NCBI GenBank assembly: GCA_028023455.1
Contig: JAQFVV010006427.1
Location: 248,001 to 312,000, forward strand
Reading direction: 5' to 3'
Source of the DNA: Epiperipatus broadwayi
Lineage: Eukaryota; Onychophora; Udeonychophora; Euonychophora; Peripatidae
Length of the DNA: 64,000 nucleotides
Below the pieces are notes generated by a model, which saw nothing but the letters and a program-made list of their open reading frames with translations, searched no databases and was not told the origin of the DNA. The translations under genes were made by a program, and so were the position numbers. This document shows positions 22,061 to 35,003 of this stretch, piece by piece. Positions within the stretch are counted from its first letter, which is position 1. Every line of letters starts with the position of its first letter.

Positions 22061-25000
22061 ATAAAAATATCTAATATCTTAGACAGTCTGGTAATAGATC
22101 AAACCCCATTTCACTTATATACTGTACCAGACCATACTTCCCTGCAGAATTCTGATCCTAATCTTGCACTGAGCATGAAGTGATCAAGATTTAATAGGGA
22201 AAGAAATGGATACCAATTTAGCTGATTGTATGTATTCATATATATTGGTACTTCCAGCTAAACTTATAGAAAGAGTGAATTGACAGGACACTGCCAATGA
22301 AAAATACCTTTAGTTAATATCCCTCTCGAATGCCAAATGTTTAGGACCTATGATAAGTACACATCTTTGAAAAGTCTATTTACAAATAGATTTTGTGTGC
22401 CACTCCTAGAAAAGAATAAAAATGAATTTCCTTTCCTCCTAGAAGGATAAGTAATATATGTAAAGCAGAGCATGAGAATAAGATTTAACACCATGATAGA
22501 GTGATATCCTGTGTGGCTAGCTCAGTATACTCTACATCCAGGGTCTTCAATGGGTAAGTTAAATGGTTATAATAGGTACATGATTGATAAGGAAAGAGTA
22601 CATTTTATCAAATAAATAATAATATGAAAATGAAACAAATTTAATATTATGATCAAGTATTTATTTAATCCCAGATACCCACCACCGTTTCATACTTAAA
22701 ATGATATAATAAAAATAAATAAATGAATTATTATCACAAACCCATATATATATTTGATGCTTTGAAATAGATAAAATATAAATACAATTTTAAATGAATA
22801 AGAAAAATAATAAATCCCTAAAGCTATTTACAATGTTTCATAATGAATGGAAGTGGTCTGAGTTCTTTTTACTGTGTAGAAATAAGTTATACTTTGTGTG
22901 ATTTGATATTTATTTCTCATATAAAAGATTTCAGTTATACAGGGATACACTTCTACTCAGAACTTTAAAACCTTTTTTATTGATAGCAAATATAATTTTA
23001 AAAAAAAACTATGTGTACATATATTTGCACTATAAAATATTTCACTAATTTCATATTTTTCAACATGTCAAAAAGGTTGCGTTAGCTCAGATACCATAAA
23101 CCACTCAACATGAGGTGCCATATCTATTTGAGCTTTTATGATAGATAAATTCTTATACATGTATCTACATGCAGCACAATTATACACTCACTACTATTCT
23201 AAATATAAAGTTATTAGTGGAATTGCTTATGGGAAATTTACAATGAATAAACCCTTGGACACTCATCATAAGGTGTAGCAGTGACAAAAATAACTTAAAG
23301 ATATATGGATAAATACATTTCAGACACTCAACATGAGGTGTCATATTTGCAGAATATTACCAGTGTATGTGTGCATATATACACATGTATATTTACATAT
23401 GACAATTTTCAACAAGAAGAAAAACAAGCAGCAACAAAAAAAAACTAATTGCAACCTTTGCTGAAAATACTAGAATTTGGGATAGAAAAATGAATTAAAA
23501 GATTTAAGTAAAAGCTGTATCATTATGCCTGTAATAACCGTAAATTCAATATATACATTCAAGAGACAACTCTCTCTTTCTCTTTTTTTAAATGATTAAT
23601 AATAATAAGAAAAAAATAATATATTTCTAATTATCAGAAATATCAGAATGAATTAATTCAATATTAATAAAATATTTTTAAAAGAAACTTATGTAGGCAT
23701 CTTTATCTTCTCCTGACTGGGCTTTTGAGTGGGCTTCAAGTCAAACAGCTGTGTGGTGAGAATTTCATTTCATTCAGGCATAGGCAAGGTGGCTTTTGTC
23801 ATCATCGTGGATGGCTGGAACTGGTGTGATCACATCTTGGCAATTTGGACAGAGAAAGGGCAGGTGCATTGGCTGGTTTTCTACCCCATGGTCATTTTAG
23901 TGGAAGCTCTGGTAGATTTCTCCATATTTTCTATCTGGTATAATGCAATAATTATTATTAAATGTTCATCTGCTATCTTGAATGGTTCATTAAATCCTTA
24001 AGAAAACAAGAGTTCTTAAAAGAACTGTGTAATGGATTTCTTCTTAGAAAATATCAGCAATAGTCTAGTCCATAAATTAATCTCTAAGTGGCTAGATGAT
24101 TGAAGAATTCCAGAGCCAAAGTAGTGAATGACTTGGCCAGAATGAATGCCAAAGAAAGAATGAACTGAATCCCACAGCACTGACTAAAACCTATCCACCC
24201 CACTCATACAGAACCAATTCAGGCACACCCCCTGAGAAGTATGAATCAGCCAACCCTTTTAATTTAGCTTATCATTCAGATTATAAACATTCCTTTCTAT
24301 TTTTCTGATTAAATTCTACATAGCAGAGTTTGATATAATGTTTGGTTTCTATCTTGAATACTTATACCACTTGATTACAGATATCAATTCAAAAGAATTT
24401 TTATTTTATATACAAAAAAGATAACATTTTAATTATAGCATTGATTATCAAACATTTTGCTTTTGGTCAGATTTTTGCCAAAGCAATTAACATTTTTTGC
24501 TTACAGAAAAAAAATTACAGTTTTTAGAAAAGTAATTAAAAAAATAAAAAATATATACAACTATGTTGGAACAATTACTTTAATTATTTCTTTTACTAAT
24601 ATGTTCCAACATGTGATCCATTTGTTCAATAAAGTTTGCTATTCTCTATTTGAATTTTTCAGAGAAAAGCAAAATACATAAAATGACATATACTGAAAAT
24701 ATACAAAAAAAATTAAAAAAAATAAAATAAATAAATAACAAAAAATACATATTTTATTATATGTGTATTTGTTTGTTTACAATATTTTTGTGTCAATTGA
24801 ATGTTTTCTTTAGATTGGTATGTGTGGGTATTCTAATGCTCAGACCCAACTTCCATTATTAATGTATCATTGTTATATATTTGTTGTGCTTAATATATAC
24901 AAATTTACATGTGTATCTGCTGTAATGTTCTTTACAGCAGACTTAGTGCATGGAAATTTTATAATGCCTGGCACAATATCCCCCTCTCCAATGAGACTTT

Positions 25001-28000
25001 TAAATGGGTATGACCATTTAAAGATTTAAGTTCTTATTTATACAGATATTAAGCATATGTTTACTAGTTTTTGTACTCTTTCCTTTTTTTGAAAGTCTAA
25101 CAAGCACGATGCTGAACAGCAACAATATGACACCTCATCCCCCATAGCATTGCTATACTCAGCCAAAACTACATCAGCATCCCAATCCCCAGGGTCAGAG
25201 ATAAAAGAAGACAAACAGACTGCTGACATAGAGATACCTATTCTCTCTAGAACTCTGGGGCAGCCAAGCAAAGTTGAACAAACCATGAAAAATACTAACA
25301 GAATAATGTACTAAATTTTGCGATTGCATCCATGCTCACTAACTTTTGGAGGCTGATAGGATATTTAGCAACCACAGACAAAAGGCTTTGAGTTTATATA
25401 TATATATATAATTATATATTGAAATATATATTTTTTAAATATGTTATGGTGGGAGGTTTGAATATTGGTTATGATTAGTAAATTTATTTATTATTAAATA
25501 TTATTTTTAATTAACGGATATTTTTATTTATTATATATATATAAGAAGAGTTGAAGTTAATGCTCACCTGCTCTTTTTATATGAGACTTATGGATACATT
25601 TTCATTACCCTAATTGAGTCCCAGAGAATATTTTCTCTGCTAAAAGAATTGCTTGCATTTTTGCATGGTGAAAAGTGTTCATTCATCTGAGGCCACAGAG
25701 ACTCCAGATCACACAGACATCTCATGCCAATCCCTGCACATCCCCCACTCCAAACCCTGAGTTAAAAAAAATGCTGATATGAATCAACCTATACACACAA
25801 TGCCTGAGAGACAAAAGTTCACAAGTAACCTACAAACACCTAACTTCATAGACTCTTATGTTTAATTGTCATCTTTACTACACACTGGTCTTAGCAAGGG
25901 TGGTCTGAACCATGCACCTAACTCTGCCTTATTCCAATTGCCGATTATTTGTCTTTTCTACACCCTGATCCAATTATTCTGTCCCTTTTTACCTATGTCT
26001 ATTTAATTCGATTTATCGCTGAAAAAGAAAATCAATTTAACATATGAATCTTTAATTCGTTATGCTAGTATTCAACAGTCTATTTTATTTTACTTACTTT
26101 TTTAAAAAAACAAAACAAAAAAAAAACGAATTTGACTATAAGTTATTTTAAATCATTTGAAAGTTTAATTCATTACCCGGTATTTAATATTATTTTATTT
26201 TACTTTTTTTACAAAACAAAACAAAAAAACAACAACAACAAATTCAGGTATAAGTTATTTTAAAATATTATGCTATAATAAATGATATAAATGTAAATGT
26301 TATAGCCACTAGGTATTCTTGTGTGTGGTCTCTCTTTTTTGTTACATTTTTTAAGTATAAGTGACAGTAATATGACATGAGATTACAACTTCATTACTTT
26401 GTTACAGCATTATTGCTTTTGCAATACATGTGAAAATATAACTTTATAATGGTAACTTAGTTTTTATATTGACACAGTTTATTCTGCATTACAATTTATA
26501 ATTATAATTATTGTTTACAAATGAAAAAAATCTAGTATAATTGTAAAATATAACATTTTATTATTATGAATGTAATTAGATATCAATTAATCTATTTATA
26601 TAACTACATATCTGTCTATATACTTACCATTCTACTTATCTATCTACATACAAATGTATGCATAGATGGACATAAAATCTATTTTATGTAAATATTAGCA
26701 TATGTACTCAGCCTATGGATAGTCTGTCATAATTAATTGGTTGCTTTAATAAATTTCAATCATGCATGGTATTACTGTAGAGCCATGAATCATGTAATAT
26801 GGATATAAATACTATATCATCTATTTTTTTTATCCCTCACTAAATGTCATCTTTTAAACATGAATTTACATACTGTAAACACCTTTTGTTCATGCTATTT
26901 AAATACTGTACCTAATCAGTTCTGTACTGTAGTCCAAAGCACATTTTTTTCTGAGCATTTTTTTCTTGAAAAAGTGTTATTCCAAAACCATATTTTTTTT
27001 AAAATCCAGAAGTGTAGCCGCCTGTGGAAAGACTATCATATTTTATTTTAATTGGTTGCTTTAACAAATTACTTCCTTTGCATAAAATGCTTTGTAAAAA
27101 AAATGATTATGGTTTATTAATGACAGAACAAATAAGATTTTTTTTCCTTCAAAAATACGTCCTCTAACAAAGAAATGTTCAAATTGAATATCACATGATG
27201 GCATTACTGACATTTAGGCATTTTATATATAAAATTATATATATTGTACTTTATAATTATATGCAGAATATGTTCATTTGAATAAGTTATGTTTAAATCT
27301 TGTATGTAACCTATATAATATACCACTTAATGGGAGATATCATATAAAGGATAAATACCATTATAAAATAAGTTTGTGAAAGCTCAGATTAGAAACTAAA
27401 AATATGTCATATGTAAAATATTGAATGGTTAGTTGATTAGGAGATTATGTGATGTTACTATTTCAGAAGTGACAGGTTAAAATTTAGTCTGGGATTCTTT
27501 AACTCTCAAACTCATTAATTTACTATTAGATTTAAACACATTACTTACATTCATAACTCATAATAATAAAAATAATTCTATACTTAGTTACTTGGTTGTG
27601 ATGTAACATACGAGCATCTAAGTGGTTGAGGACATCAGCTTAATTTAGTTGAGTAAAGTGATTTTTTAAATTTTATTTTACTCAGCTGAAAATTAGTTCC
27701 ATGTCTCTCTGCAACATTTGCTAAACCACTCATAATAATCTTATTTATTTTATTGTAATAGCTAACAAGAGTATGCTCCTTCTGTTACCTACTTAAAATT
27801 ACTATTCTCCAATAAAACCATCTGCAGCAAAGAGTTGATTTATTATTAAATTTTTCTGCTAAGATTAAAACATTTAAATAATGATTATTGCTAGTAAACA
27901 CAAACTTGCTTAAAAATGTATCACTTAAAAAAATGTTCAAAACCAAAAAAGAATTTACAAAAAAATATATATAAAAAAAATAAAAAGTTTGTGCTGAACT

Positions 28001-28400
28001 AGAATTTATAATTCAGAAATCTGTATTCTATTTTAGTATTGTTTTATCAACTTCAATTTTTAGAAATGCAGTTTGAAATATCAACTTTATGCATGTGCTT
28101 TGAAATAAATATGAAAGTGTGAGAAGCTGAAAAAAATTCATAGTACAATTTCACTTTAATGAATGTTTACCAAGTTTTTTTCTTCCTAATTTGCAAGATA
28201 TAGATCATAAAAATAATTTGAAGTTGCAAAACACTTTTATATTGTGTGTTAATTGAAAACTTAATTTAAGTAATAAAAAGTTGGAATATTTACCAGATTG
28301 AAAATAAATACTAATGTTACTTACCAACAATGAATGCCTGATTTTTTCGTGACTCTGACATTAAAAAAAATGTGATTGTGTTCCAATCTCTTTATAGCAT
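22061..28400. other. Mostly AT-rich DNA with some less AT-rich, unassigned stretches
   Basis: Patches near 22,080-22,560, 23,700-24,250, 25,080-25,300 and 25,660-25,990 are less AT-rich than the rest and could be old repeats. The 25,090-25,310 patch is open in one plus frame for about 70 codons and in one minus frame for 82, with no recognisable motif in either. TA runs lie near 25,397-25,415 and 25,534-25,545. I found nothing else. Confidence 0.5.
23101..23342. repeat. Three copies of a GACACTCA...TGAGGTGTC hairpin unit
   Basis: Near-palindromic 20-mers occur at 23,101-23,120, 23,258-23,276 and 23,323-23,342. The third is the best: GACACTCA and TGAGGTGTC arms with an ACA loop. The DNA between copies is not clearly repeated. 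Confidence 0.5.
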
Positions 28401-28404
28401 AGAT

Positions 28405-28490
28405 AAGGGATTCAAACTCAGACTTTCACATGACCATCAATACTCCATGCCATCTCATATTGCTGACTCACCTGATCACACACATGTTGA
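28405..28490 (-). repeat. Possible tRNA-derived SINE fragment
   Basis: On the minus strand, GAGTTTGAATCCC (28,408-28,420) resembles a Pol III B box. It lies downstream of an A-box-like TGGCATGGAG segment. Edges and target duplications are not clear. Confidence 0.3.
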
Positions 28491-29780
28491 AAAGATAAAT
28501 AATCACCAATAGATGTATTTCATGCTAAACCAGTAATCATCAGTTGGTTCGGATTACTATCTCCACACATATATACAATCAGTGCCATTTTATATTAAGA
28601 TAGAGTATTCTGAGCATTTGTATTTATGTGTTTTATTTTGAAATTTGTAGAAGGGTAGTTTAGGCAGGGATTCTAAGTTTAGTTTATTAAATATTTTGGT
28701 TCTAGTGACCAGAATTTAAATTTGTGACATAGTTGTTTGTGGGCAATTTTTAATATAAATTTTGCTTTGTATTGGAGGGGATGGAGGACAGAGCAATGAG
28801 TGTACTTCCCAGTATTTACATTTATTTTTGGGAGGAAAATGTGAAGGTTTTGAATGGATAATAAAGATATTAAAGCTGTTCCCAATTTTTTGGGTTGGGC
28901 GATCAGGTGGCTGCTCTACATTTATCCCAAAGAGGTTTTTTTGCATAGTGAATAAATGTGGTTAGTAAAGGTTTTGGTAAATAGTATTATGGAAGTGTAA
29001 TATGCAATTTTTGTTTTGCTGATATGTTAAAGAGAGATGTTTTTGCATAAAATAAAAGATATAAGTTTTCAAGTGATTTGACAATGTTTTCTATTTTCTT
29101 TTTAAGCTGTTCTTAAATTATAATCTGCATTGCAGTGTTGCTTAAATAAAAGAGAAAACCTAGGAAAATATTAAGCATTCCTATGAAGGGTTTTTTTAAG
29201 ACAGGTTCCATTGGATATTTACCACACTCATAATTCTGCTATATTATATTCATTGGGATATTTTGAGAGTATCTGAAGAAGTTGTGGTATTTGTTATTTG
29301 GTAGGTAAGAGATGTTCATATTAAGACTATGTACATATATTCCTTATAGTTCTTTTTCTACAGATTTAATTTGTGAAGTAATATATGTATTGAATAGTAA
29401 TGCACTTAGAGGGATATATTTTCCTATTTAATAAAAGATTTGTGAGGATGCATATCAATGATTTGAGAATAGATGTGTCAGCAAGTAGACTGATTAGTAT
29501 ATCTATTTATTTAGCGAATTTGAAACCACTTTCGATATTAAAGGTGGGAGAATATTCTTTGCACTAAAAACATTTCCTAGATTTTTATTTATTTATTTTA
29601 TATATATATATTTCACAACAAAATTAATATAAACAATTTTCTAAAATATTATGACATTTTCTAATTCAGAATTTGATATGGATGCCTTGATTTACTTGTC
29701 AACCAGTTCTGATCAACTTACAAAATGATAATATAGACTTTGTTGTAAAATAAGTTTGATAAACACAACATTATTAATAT
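28491..29780. other. AT-rich DNA, no gene recognised
   Basis: Overlapping short frames near 28,680-28,965 on both strands lack motifs. A TA run lies near 29,600. Nothing else is supported. Confidence 0.55.
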
Positions 29781-29784
29781 ATAT

Positions 29785-31983
29785 TGTAACGAGCACGGAC
29801 GTTCGTTACATTTTTTTTTTATATTTATTAAACATGAAAGTAAATTAAAAAGTTCGCATTTAAAAATTTTCTTTAAGAATTAAAAATTGAAATTAAATAT
29901 CATCTTAAACTCATATATATTAAATCGCACAGATAATGAAAAATTATTAAAATAAAACTTTATTAGAGAAAAAGTATTTTAAAACTAAATTTTAAAAAGA
30001 TTTGGAGATAGAATTATTTCTTTAAATTTATCTTTAAATATATCTTTGATTTGGAAAACAGGTTAATTAATCAGAAATGGAAATGATAAATTTAATTAGT
30101 CAAATGTAAACCAGCCTTGGGCATTTAAATGTAAAAACATCAGTCAGATAGGAAAACAATAGAAACTTTTAGCAAATGAAATAAATCCATTGGGAAATCG
30201 GACCTCAACGAAAAGGATCATCGCATCGATGACGTAATGTAAATGCAATCCTTCAAATGAATATAAAAGGACAAGGTTGAAAATTATTAGTGATTATGAT
30301 TATTACGATGTGACAGAGTGGTGTTAGTGCGGAGGTGCAGGAGAAGCGATTGAAGAGACGCACAATTCAATCACTTCAGTTTTGCCAAAGAAAGAAAGAG
30401 AAATGAACTATCGTTTTCTACATTGAGGACCAACTAAATTAAAAAACCTCCGAATGAATAAATAAAACATCGGCTAAATGTATACCAATATCTTCAGGAC
30501 GGCGTGGGAATTCCCGTTCAAACTTACAAACGACAGATAAAGATGAACTGTTTAAAACCGTAAGAACTTTACAATTAATGAACATTAAATTAAAAACTTT
30601 TTGTATTTAAAATAATTGCATTAGTTTCCTATCTGACTAAAGTAGTTAAAATGTTATTTGATGTATTTTTTATTTATTTGTGTAAAATCATTTCCATTTA
30701 TTTAATTTTGTTCTTTAAGTTTATTTATGATTTCTGTTTTCCGATAAATTAAAATATATCAATGTTAAACTTAAGTCGGGCGTGAATGGCTGTATAGATT
30801 TGTAAAGTTATATTAGGGAGGGTAATCTTAGGTTATTTGTTTCGTGGTTAAATTGGGTCAATGGATTGGATATATTGGTGTGATTAGTAGATGTAATATT
30901 GATTCGCTATGGGCAGAATCGCTTCATACGCCGCACACTTCCGTTTGCCTATGGAAGGAATTATAAGTCGGATACTGCAGTTCCTTTCTATGGAGTTTTT
31001 TGTTTTATTGCTCTTCTTTGCAGATAGATGTAATATTCCTATCTCATGAGAAGCAATTTCTTCTCTTAACTTTTTGTGCTGCCGTATTTTATTACATTGA
31101 ATACATCGATATATCAGATGAATTGATGCCGGTTTGACTACGAATTTTAACCTAAGGTTAAATAGGGATAGAATGTTTATTTTCAAAAGCAAATCTATGT
31201 GGTCTATTCATACTTGACCCTAAATAAAAATGCATTAAATTTAAGTTGTTTATAGACGCTTGCATGGATTGGTTATCGGTTAAGTATGTTTTGGGTTTTC
31301 ATATTTGATCAAAATATATAGACATTCGATAAATAATGATACCTTACGGTGAGTATCTAAAATGTATTTATTCGGATGTCTTTTAAGTTATTGGTGACAA
31401 TGCAAGTATCTTATGGTGAATACTATTGGGTTACGTATAAATTTCCCTCCGCAATTGTCAGTAATCAATAATTTTGTATTTTGATCGTTTATGTTTACTT
31501 TGAAATGTGTTTAACTGTGTAATCTAGGTAACCAATCTATAGCAACATATTAAAACAAGCTTTTATAATCCCATCTGTGCGAACTTAATTAAAATGTAAA
31601 CTGATTATATAATAGAAATTAAAATGTAAATTAAAATCTAAGGTAAAGTTAAAAATAATGTTAAATTTTGAAATGTAAAACTGATACTAAAACAATTTTA
31701 AATCTTATATATATATGCGTAAATAAATTTTTGTATGTTAATTACTGGCAGTGGCTTATTTTATTCTTTTTTTTATATATACTCTTAGATTATTTTTTAA
31801 ATCTCTGCTATTCCACTGAGCTAGTGACAGGGGCTAACGACCGGAATCAAAATTTAAAAAAAAAAAAAAAAATTTTTTTTTTGACTTACGTATCTGCCTA
31901 CTTTATAAATTTTTCTAGGTTCAAATGCCTAGATGGCGCCCGTAGTGCAGTTTACGTTAAGTCACCTTCTCCGGATCGTTACA
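29785..31983 (+). mobile_element. Putative solo LTR, second Ty3/gypsy-like family
   Basis: A 2,199-bp segment begins TGTAACG and ends CGTTACA, with ATAT on both sides (29,781-29,784 and 31,984-31,987). The flanks are TA-rich, so the duplication is weak on its own. Inside, a TGACGTAA site (30,230-30,237) precedes a TATAAAAGG box (30,262-30,270), about 480 bp from the TG end. That matches the TATA offset in element 1. No gag or pol reading frame is present, so recombination between two LTRs is the simplest origin. A TGGCGCCCGTAG sequence (31,934-31,945) lies 40 bp inside the right end and is not a primer-binding site in this position. Frames inside (such as 30,884-31,192 on the minus strand) look incidental. 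Confidence 0.65.
30230..30270 (+). promoter_or_regulatory. CRE-like site and TATA box of the solo LTR
   Basis: TGACGTAA (30,230-30,237) lies 24 bp upstream of ATATAAAAGG (30,261-30,270). TGACGTAA is an ATF/CREB-type site. The two together look like a Pol II core promoter on the plus strand, which gives the LTR its orientation. Confidence 0.55.
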
Positions 31984-31987
31984 ATAT

Positions 31988-33689
31988 ATATATATATATC
32001 TGTCTAGTTATTCCAAATCATCATATTTAAGTATTATTGCCCTGTATAACCTATTTGTAAAATAATGAGTACATGATCAATATTTTTTGCAGATAACTTT
32101 TAAAGAAATCTGTTCAAATGTTATATAATTTAATTTCATATAGAATATAGATGAACACACTAGATTATATTAATAAAAGCATTGCGTGTGTTCCAACTAT
32201 TTTATCCATTATCTGTTTATTCACATTAGCACACTAAAATAAATAATTAACTAAATGCTATTTTAAATAATATTTATATAATTCCAAAAAAAAAAAAAAA
32301 GCTTTATCATTTATAAAACACTATTTTTAATCATTTGTTAAGAATATGTTTAATATCTATATAAATACATTTGTTATGCATATAATGTGCTTTGCTTGAT
32401 AACATATTAACTATAATCAACCAACTATACAAAACTCACCTAGTTTTATTGTAAGATTTTATAATCTCTAAAGATTTTATTATCTCTAATCTGATCATAA
32501 GGCATTAAGAATTAGCTGTCAAGACAACTAATTTAAAAGTGTGAGAGATCTGTTTTCAGTTGTTTAGTTTGTAATCATAGATCTAAAGAGAAGCCAAACA
32601 ATCTTGAAATGAAAAGTTTTGCTATGTTTAGAAAAACACTAATATTATTCTTCATTTTTTATATATATATAGCTGTTAGTAAAAATATAGTGGTTTTAAA
32701 TAAATAGTGCTATGTAGGATCCCATTATAGATAAATAGTCAAAACAAAAACATTCAACTGACACTTGGGGGGGGGGGTATGTTTTTTCTTTGTTGTTTTA
32801 ACTTTCACTTGTTGGGCTGACTAGATTAAATACTAATCTTATTTGAAAATATTCATTTATTTAAAAAAGTCAAAATTTCACTATGATATGTGTATACTGT
32901 AAAAACATTGTGATATGATGATTAGCATTCATGCCTATAATGCAATGTTTGAGTCTGAGCCAGGTCAATCTTGGATATTTTTCCCAATCATAAGCAGACT
33001 TACCAGATTTCATAATCTTATGGGCATTGAACCTATCTTTACTTCTATTATATATTGTAACATTACAGTTATACTGTAAATTGGCTATTTTGGATTTAAA
33101 GACTATAAAAATTTTACTAGGTTTGATTAATTTAATTTTTATGGTTAAGGAAATGCATTATCACTTTCATTTGGTTAAAGCGTATAGTCATTATTATATT
33201 CAAATAGTCTTTCATATTAGCATTTATAAGAAATATAATAATTACAAAGTATGTTTTGAATAGCTTTATAAACTAATTTTTAAATAGACTTATACATATT
33301 TGTATAAAGAAAATATATGGAATTTTCATTGCTATTTATTTTTATTAAGAAATAAAGTTGTTGATTATATAAAGCAAAAGAAGCACTATATTTCTAAAAT
33401 TAATAATTCAAAATAAGAAATAGATAGTAGGATTACAAAATACAGCATTACATTTTAAGTATATGTAAAATCAACAATTATATGTTGTGTGTGTGTGTAA
33501 GTGCTTACATGTTTGAATGTAGTAAAAAATAATCAATTTAGATTTTTTGTTATCAAAGATTAATTTTGGTTTATTAAAAATATACTTAAATGATAAATTA
33601 TTTATTAAAAGATCAATTTAAAAGAGTTCAGAATAAATATCTGAGAGATTCTATGATTCATTTATTTTTTGTGTAATTGCTTTTGTTTT
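31988..33689. other. AT-rich DNA with a possible decayed SINE
   Basis: Near 32,910-32,971 (plus strand) a tRNA-like segment reads TGATTAGCATTC and then TGTTTGAGTCTGA, which resemble A and B boxes. No tail or target duplication was found. A 10-G run lies near 32,768. Nothing else was seen. Confidence 0.4.
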
Positions 33690-33704
33690 AAAAAATCTTA
33701 ACTT

Positions 33705-33806
33705 GTCAAGCATTGGTGGACGAGAGGTCAGCGACAGCTGCTTTACAAGCTGTTGTCCTGGGTTAGCAGGTTCACTTCCTGGCTGATGCTATGACACATG
33801 AGAAAA
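33705..33806 (+). repeat. tRNA-derived SINE with 15-bp target duplication
   Basis: The unit starts GTCAAGCATTGG. It carries an A-box-like TGGACGAGAGG and a B-box-like GGTTCACTTCC, and ends GATGCTATGACACATGAG followed by an A-run. The target duplication AAAAAATCTTAACTT is exact (33,690-33,704 and 33,807-33,821). It is the same family as the copy at 46,964-47,082, sharing both ends. It is copied by LINE machinery in trans. Confidence 0.85.
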
Positions 33807-33821
33807 AAAAAATCTTAACTT

Positions 33822-34613
33822 TAACATTTTGAGTGGCAGAATTAATGGCAACCTTTCTGGAAAAAAACAGAAACCCAGTGCATGATGGAGAATATTAAAT
33901 CACCTAGACATCGTGTGATCATCAGTATAAAAGGAAGATAGTGATAAAATGAGAGTCTACAAAAAATTTTATCACTTGTAAGTTCTCAATCAGTCCTAAT
34001 CTTTAAATAGTCATTTTGTTTTTTTTTAACCTGATTTGTTGTCTCTTTATTAACAAATTGCTGTATTTTTTTTTTAATTGAATAACAGTGATTAATAACT
34101 GATAAATTTTAGAAGAATTGTATTTATAAATATAAAACAAGTTTCTGGATGTATTTTCTATAATCAATTTTAAAAATAATTCGTCTATTCACTACGCGAA
34201 AGGATATTTGCAAATCTATTTGATCTCATTTTCAGTTATAAAAGAAAACATACTTTTAAATAATATTTTTAAAATGAAATATACTTGTTACTATAGAAAC
34301 GAATTTTGCTTTAAAAATGAAAGATTGTTCTTGCTAACGAATAATAAACTTTGCTTTATCTGTGAGCAATCTTAATTATAAAACTAATAGATTAAAGATC
34401 AAAAATGAATGAACTGATATAATTTGAATTAATAAAGGCTGTATGCCCAAGATTTTGGATAAAATAAAATCTTTTTTAAGGATATACAACTGCTACTTAT
34501 GACAAAACTACAAACGTGTGTTCATTATTAAAAATAATTGCATTTAAGGATTAATGTGAATAATATTCAAAAGGATAATAGATCATAAAGAAAAAAGTAA
34601 ATGTTATTTATAA
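33822..34613. other. AT-rich DNA, no gene recognised
   Basis: No supported coding frame or repeat. Confidence 0.6.
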
Positions 34614-34793
34614 TTTTTTTTTTTTATTTAAAGTAATATTCTTTATTAAACACAAATGATATTTACATAATTACAACATTTCTAACAATATTTCTTGAAA
34701 ACTGTCATAATACTCATGGCATTTTTCTCATTACCTCATACATTTTTTTTCCTTTACCTTACTAATACATTCTTAGACTGGAAATGGGTTTTC

Positions 34794-35003
34794 CTACCAT
34801 ATAGCAGTTCCTCCCCACACCGATTCAATAGTATTCCTAGGCCAATATTTTAAACATACATTAAAGTAATCATTCCAATCTCTATCTAGCTTTCTCAGCC
34901 AATTGAATTTTTTCTTGTCAAAAACCAAAGAGCACCTAATTACCCATATTGTTTTCAATGAATGGATTATAACATTTGCATTATGTGGATTGAAATTAAT
35001 CAC
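34794..35003 (-). pseudogene. LINE extreme C-terminal piece
   Basis: This 69-residue minus frame overlaps the end of the preceding C-terminal frame by a few bases and reads on after a frame change. It holds IHSLKTIWVIRCSLVFDKK, resembling the Trp-rich helix that ends L1/Tx1-type ORF2 proteins. It lies about 170 bp before the A-tail, as expected for the last coding piece. Confidence 0.6.

Noticed and set aside
23101-23342. CRISPR-like array
   Set aside because: Only three imperfect units with unequal spacing, in animal-type DNA with no cas gene.
25038-25286. 82-codon minus frame with four nearby Cys
   Set aside because: The opposite strand is equally open, there is no known Cys-rich pattern, and no start context or relatives are visible.
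30884-31192. 102-codon minus frame inside the solo LTR
   Set aside because: No motif, and it opposes the LTR promoter direction.
31934-31945. TGGCGCCCGTAG as the primer-binding site of the solo LTR
   Set aside because: It lies about 40 bp inside the right LTR end, not after it, and no interior follows.
33027-33263. 78-codon hydrophobic plus frame
   Set aside because: Its Leu/Ile/Tyr-rich composition is what AT-rich random DNA encodes.
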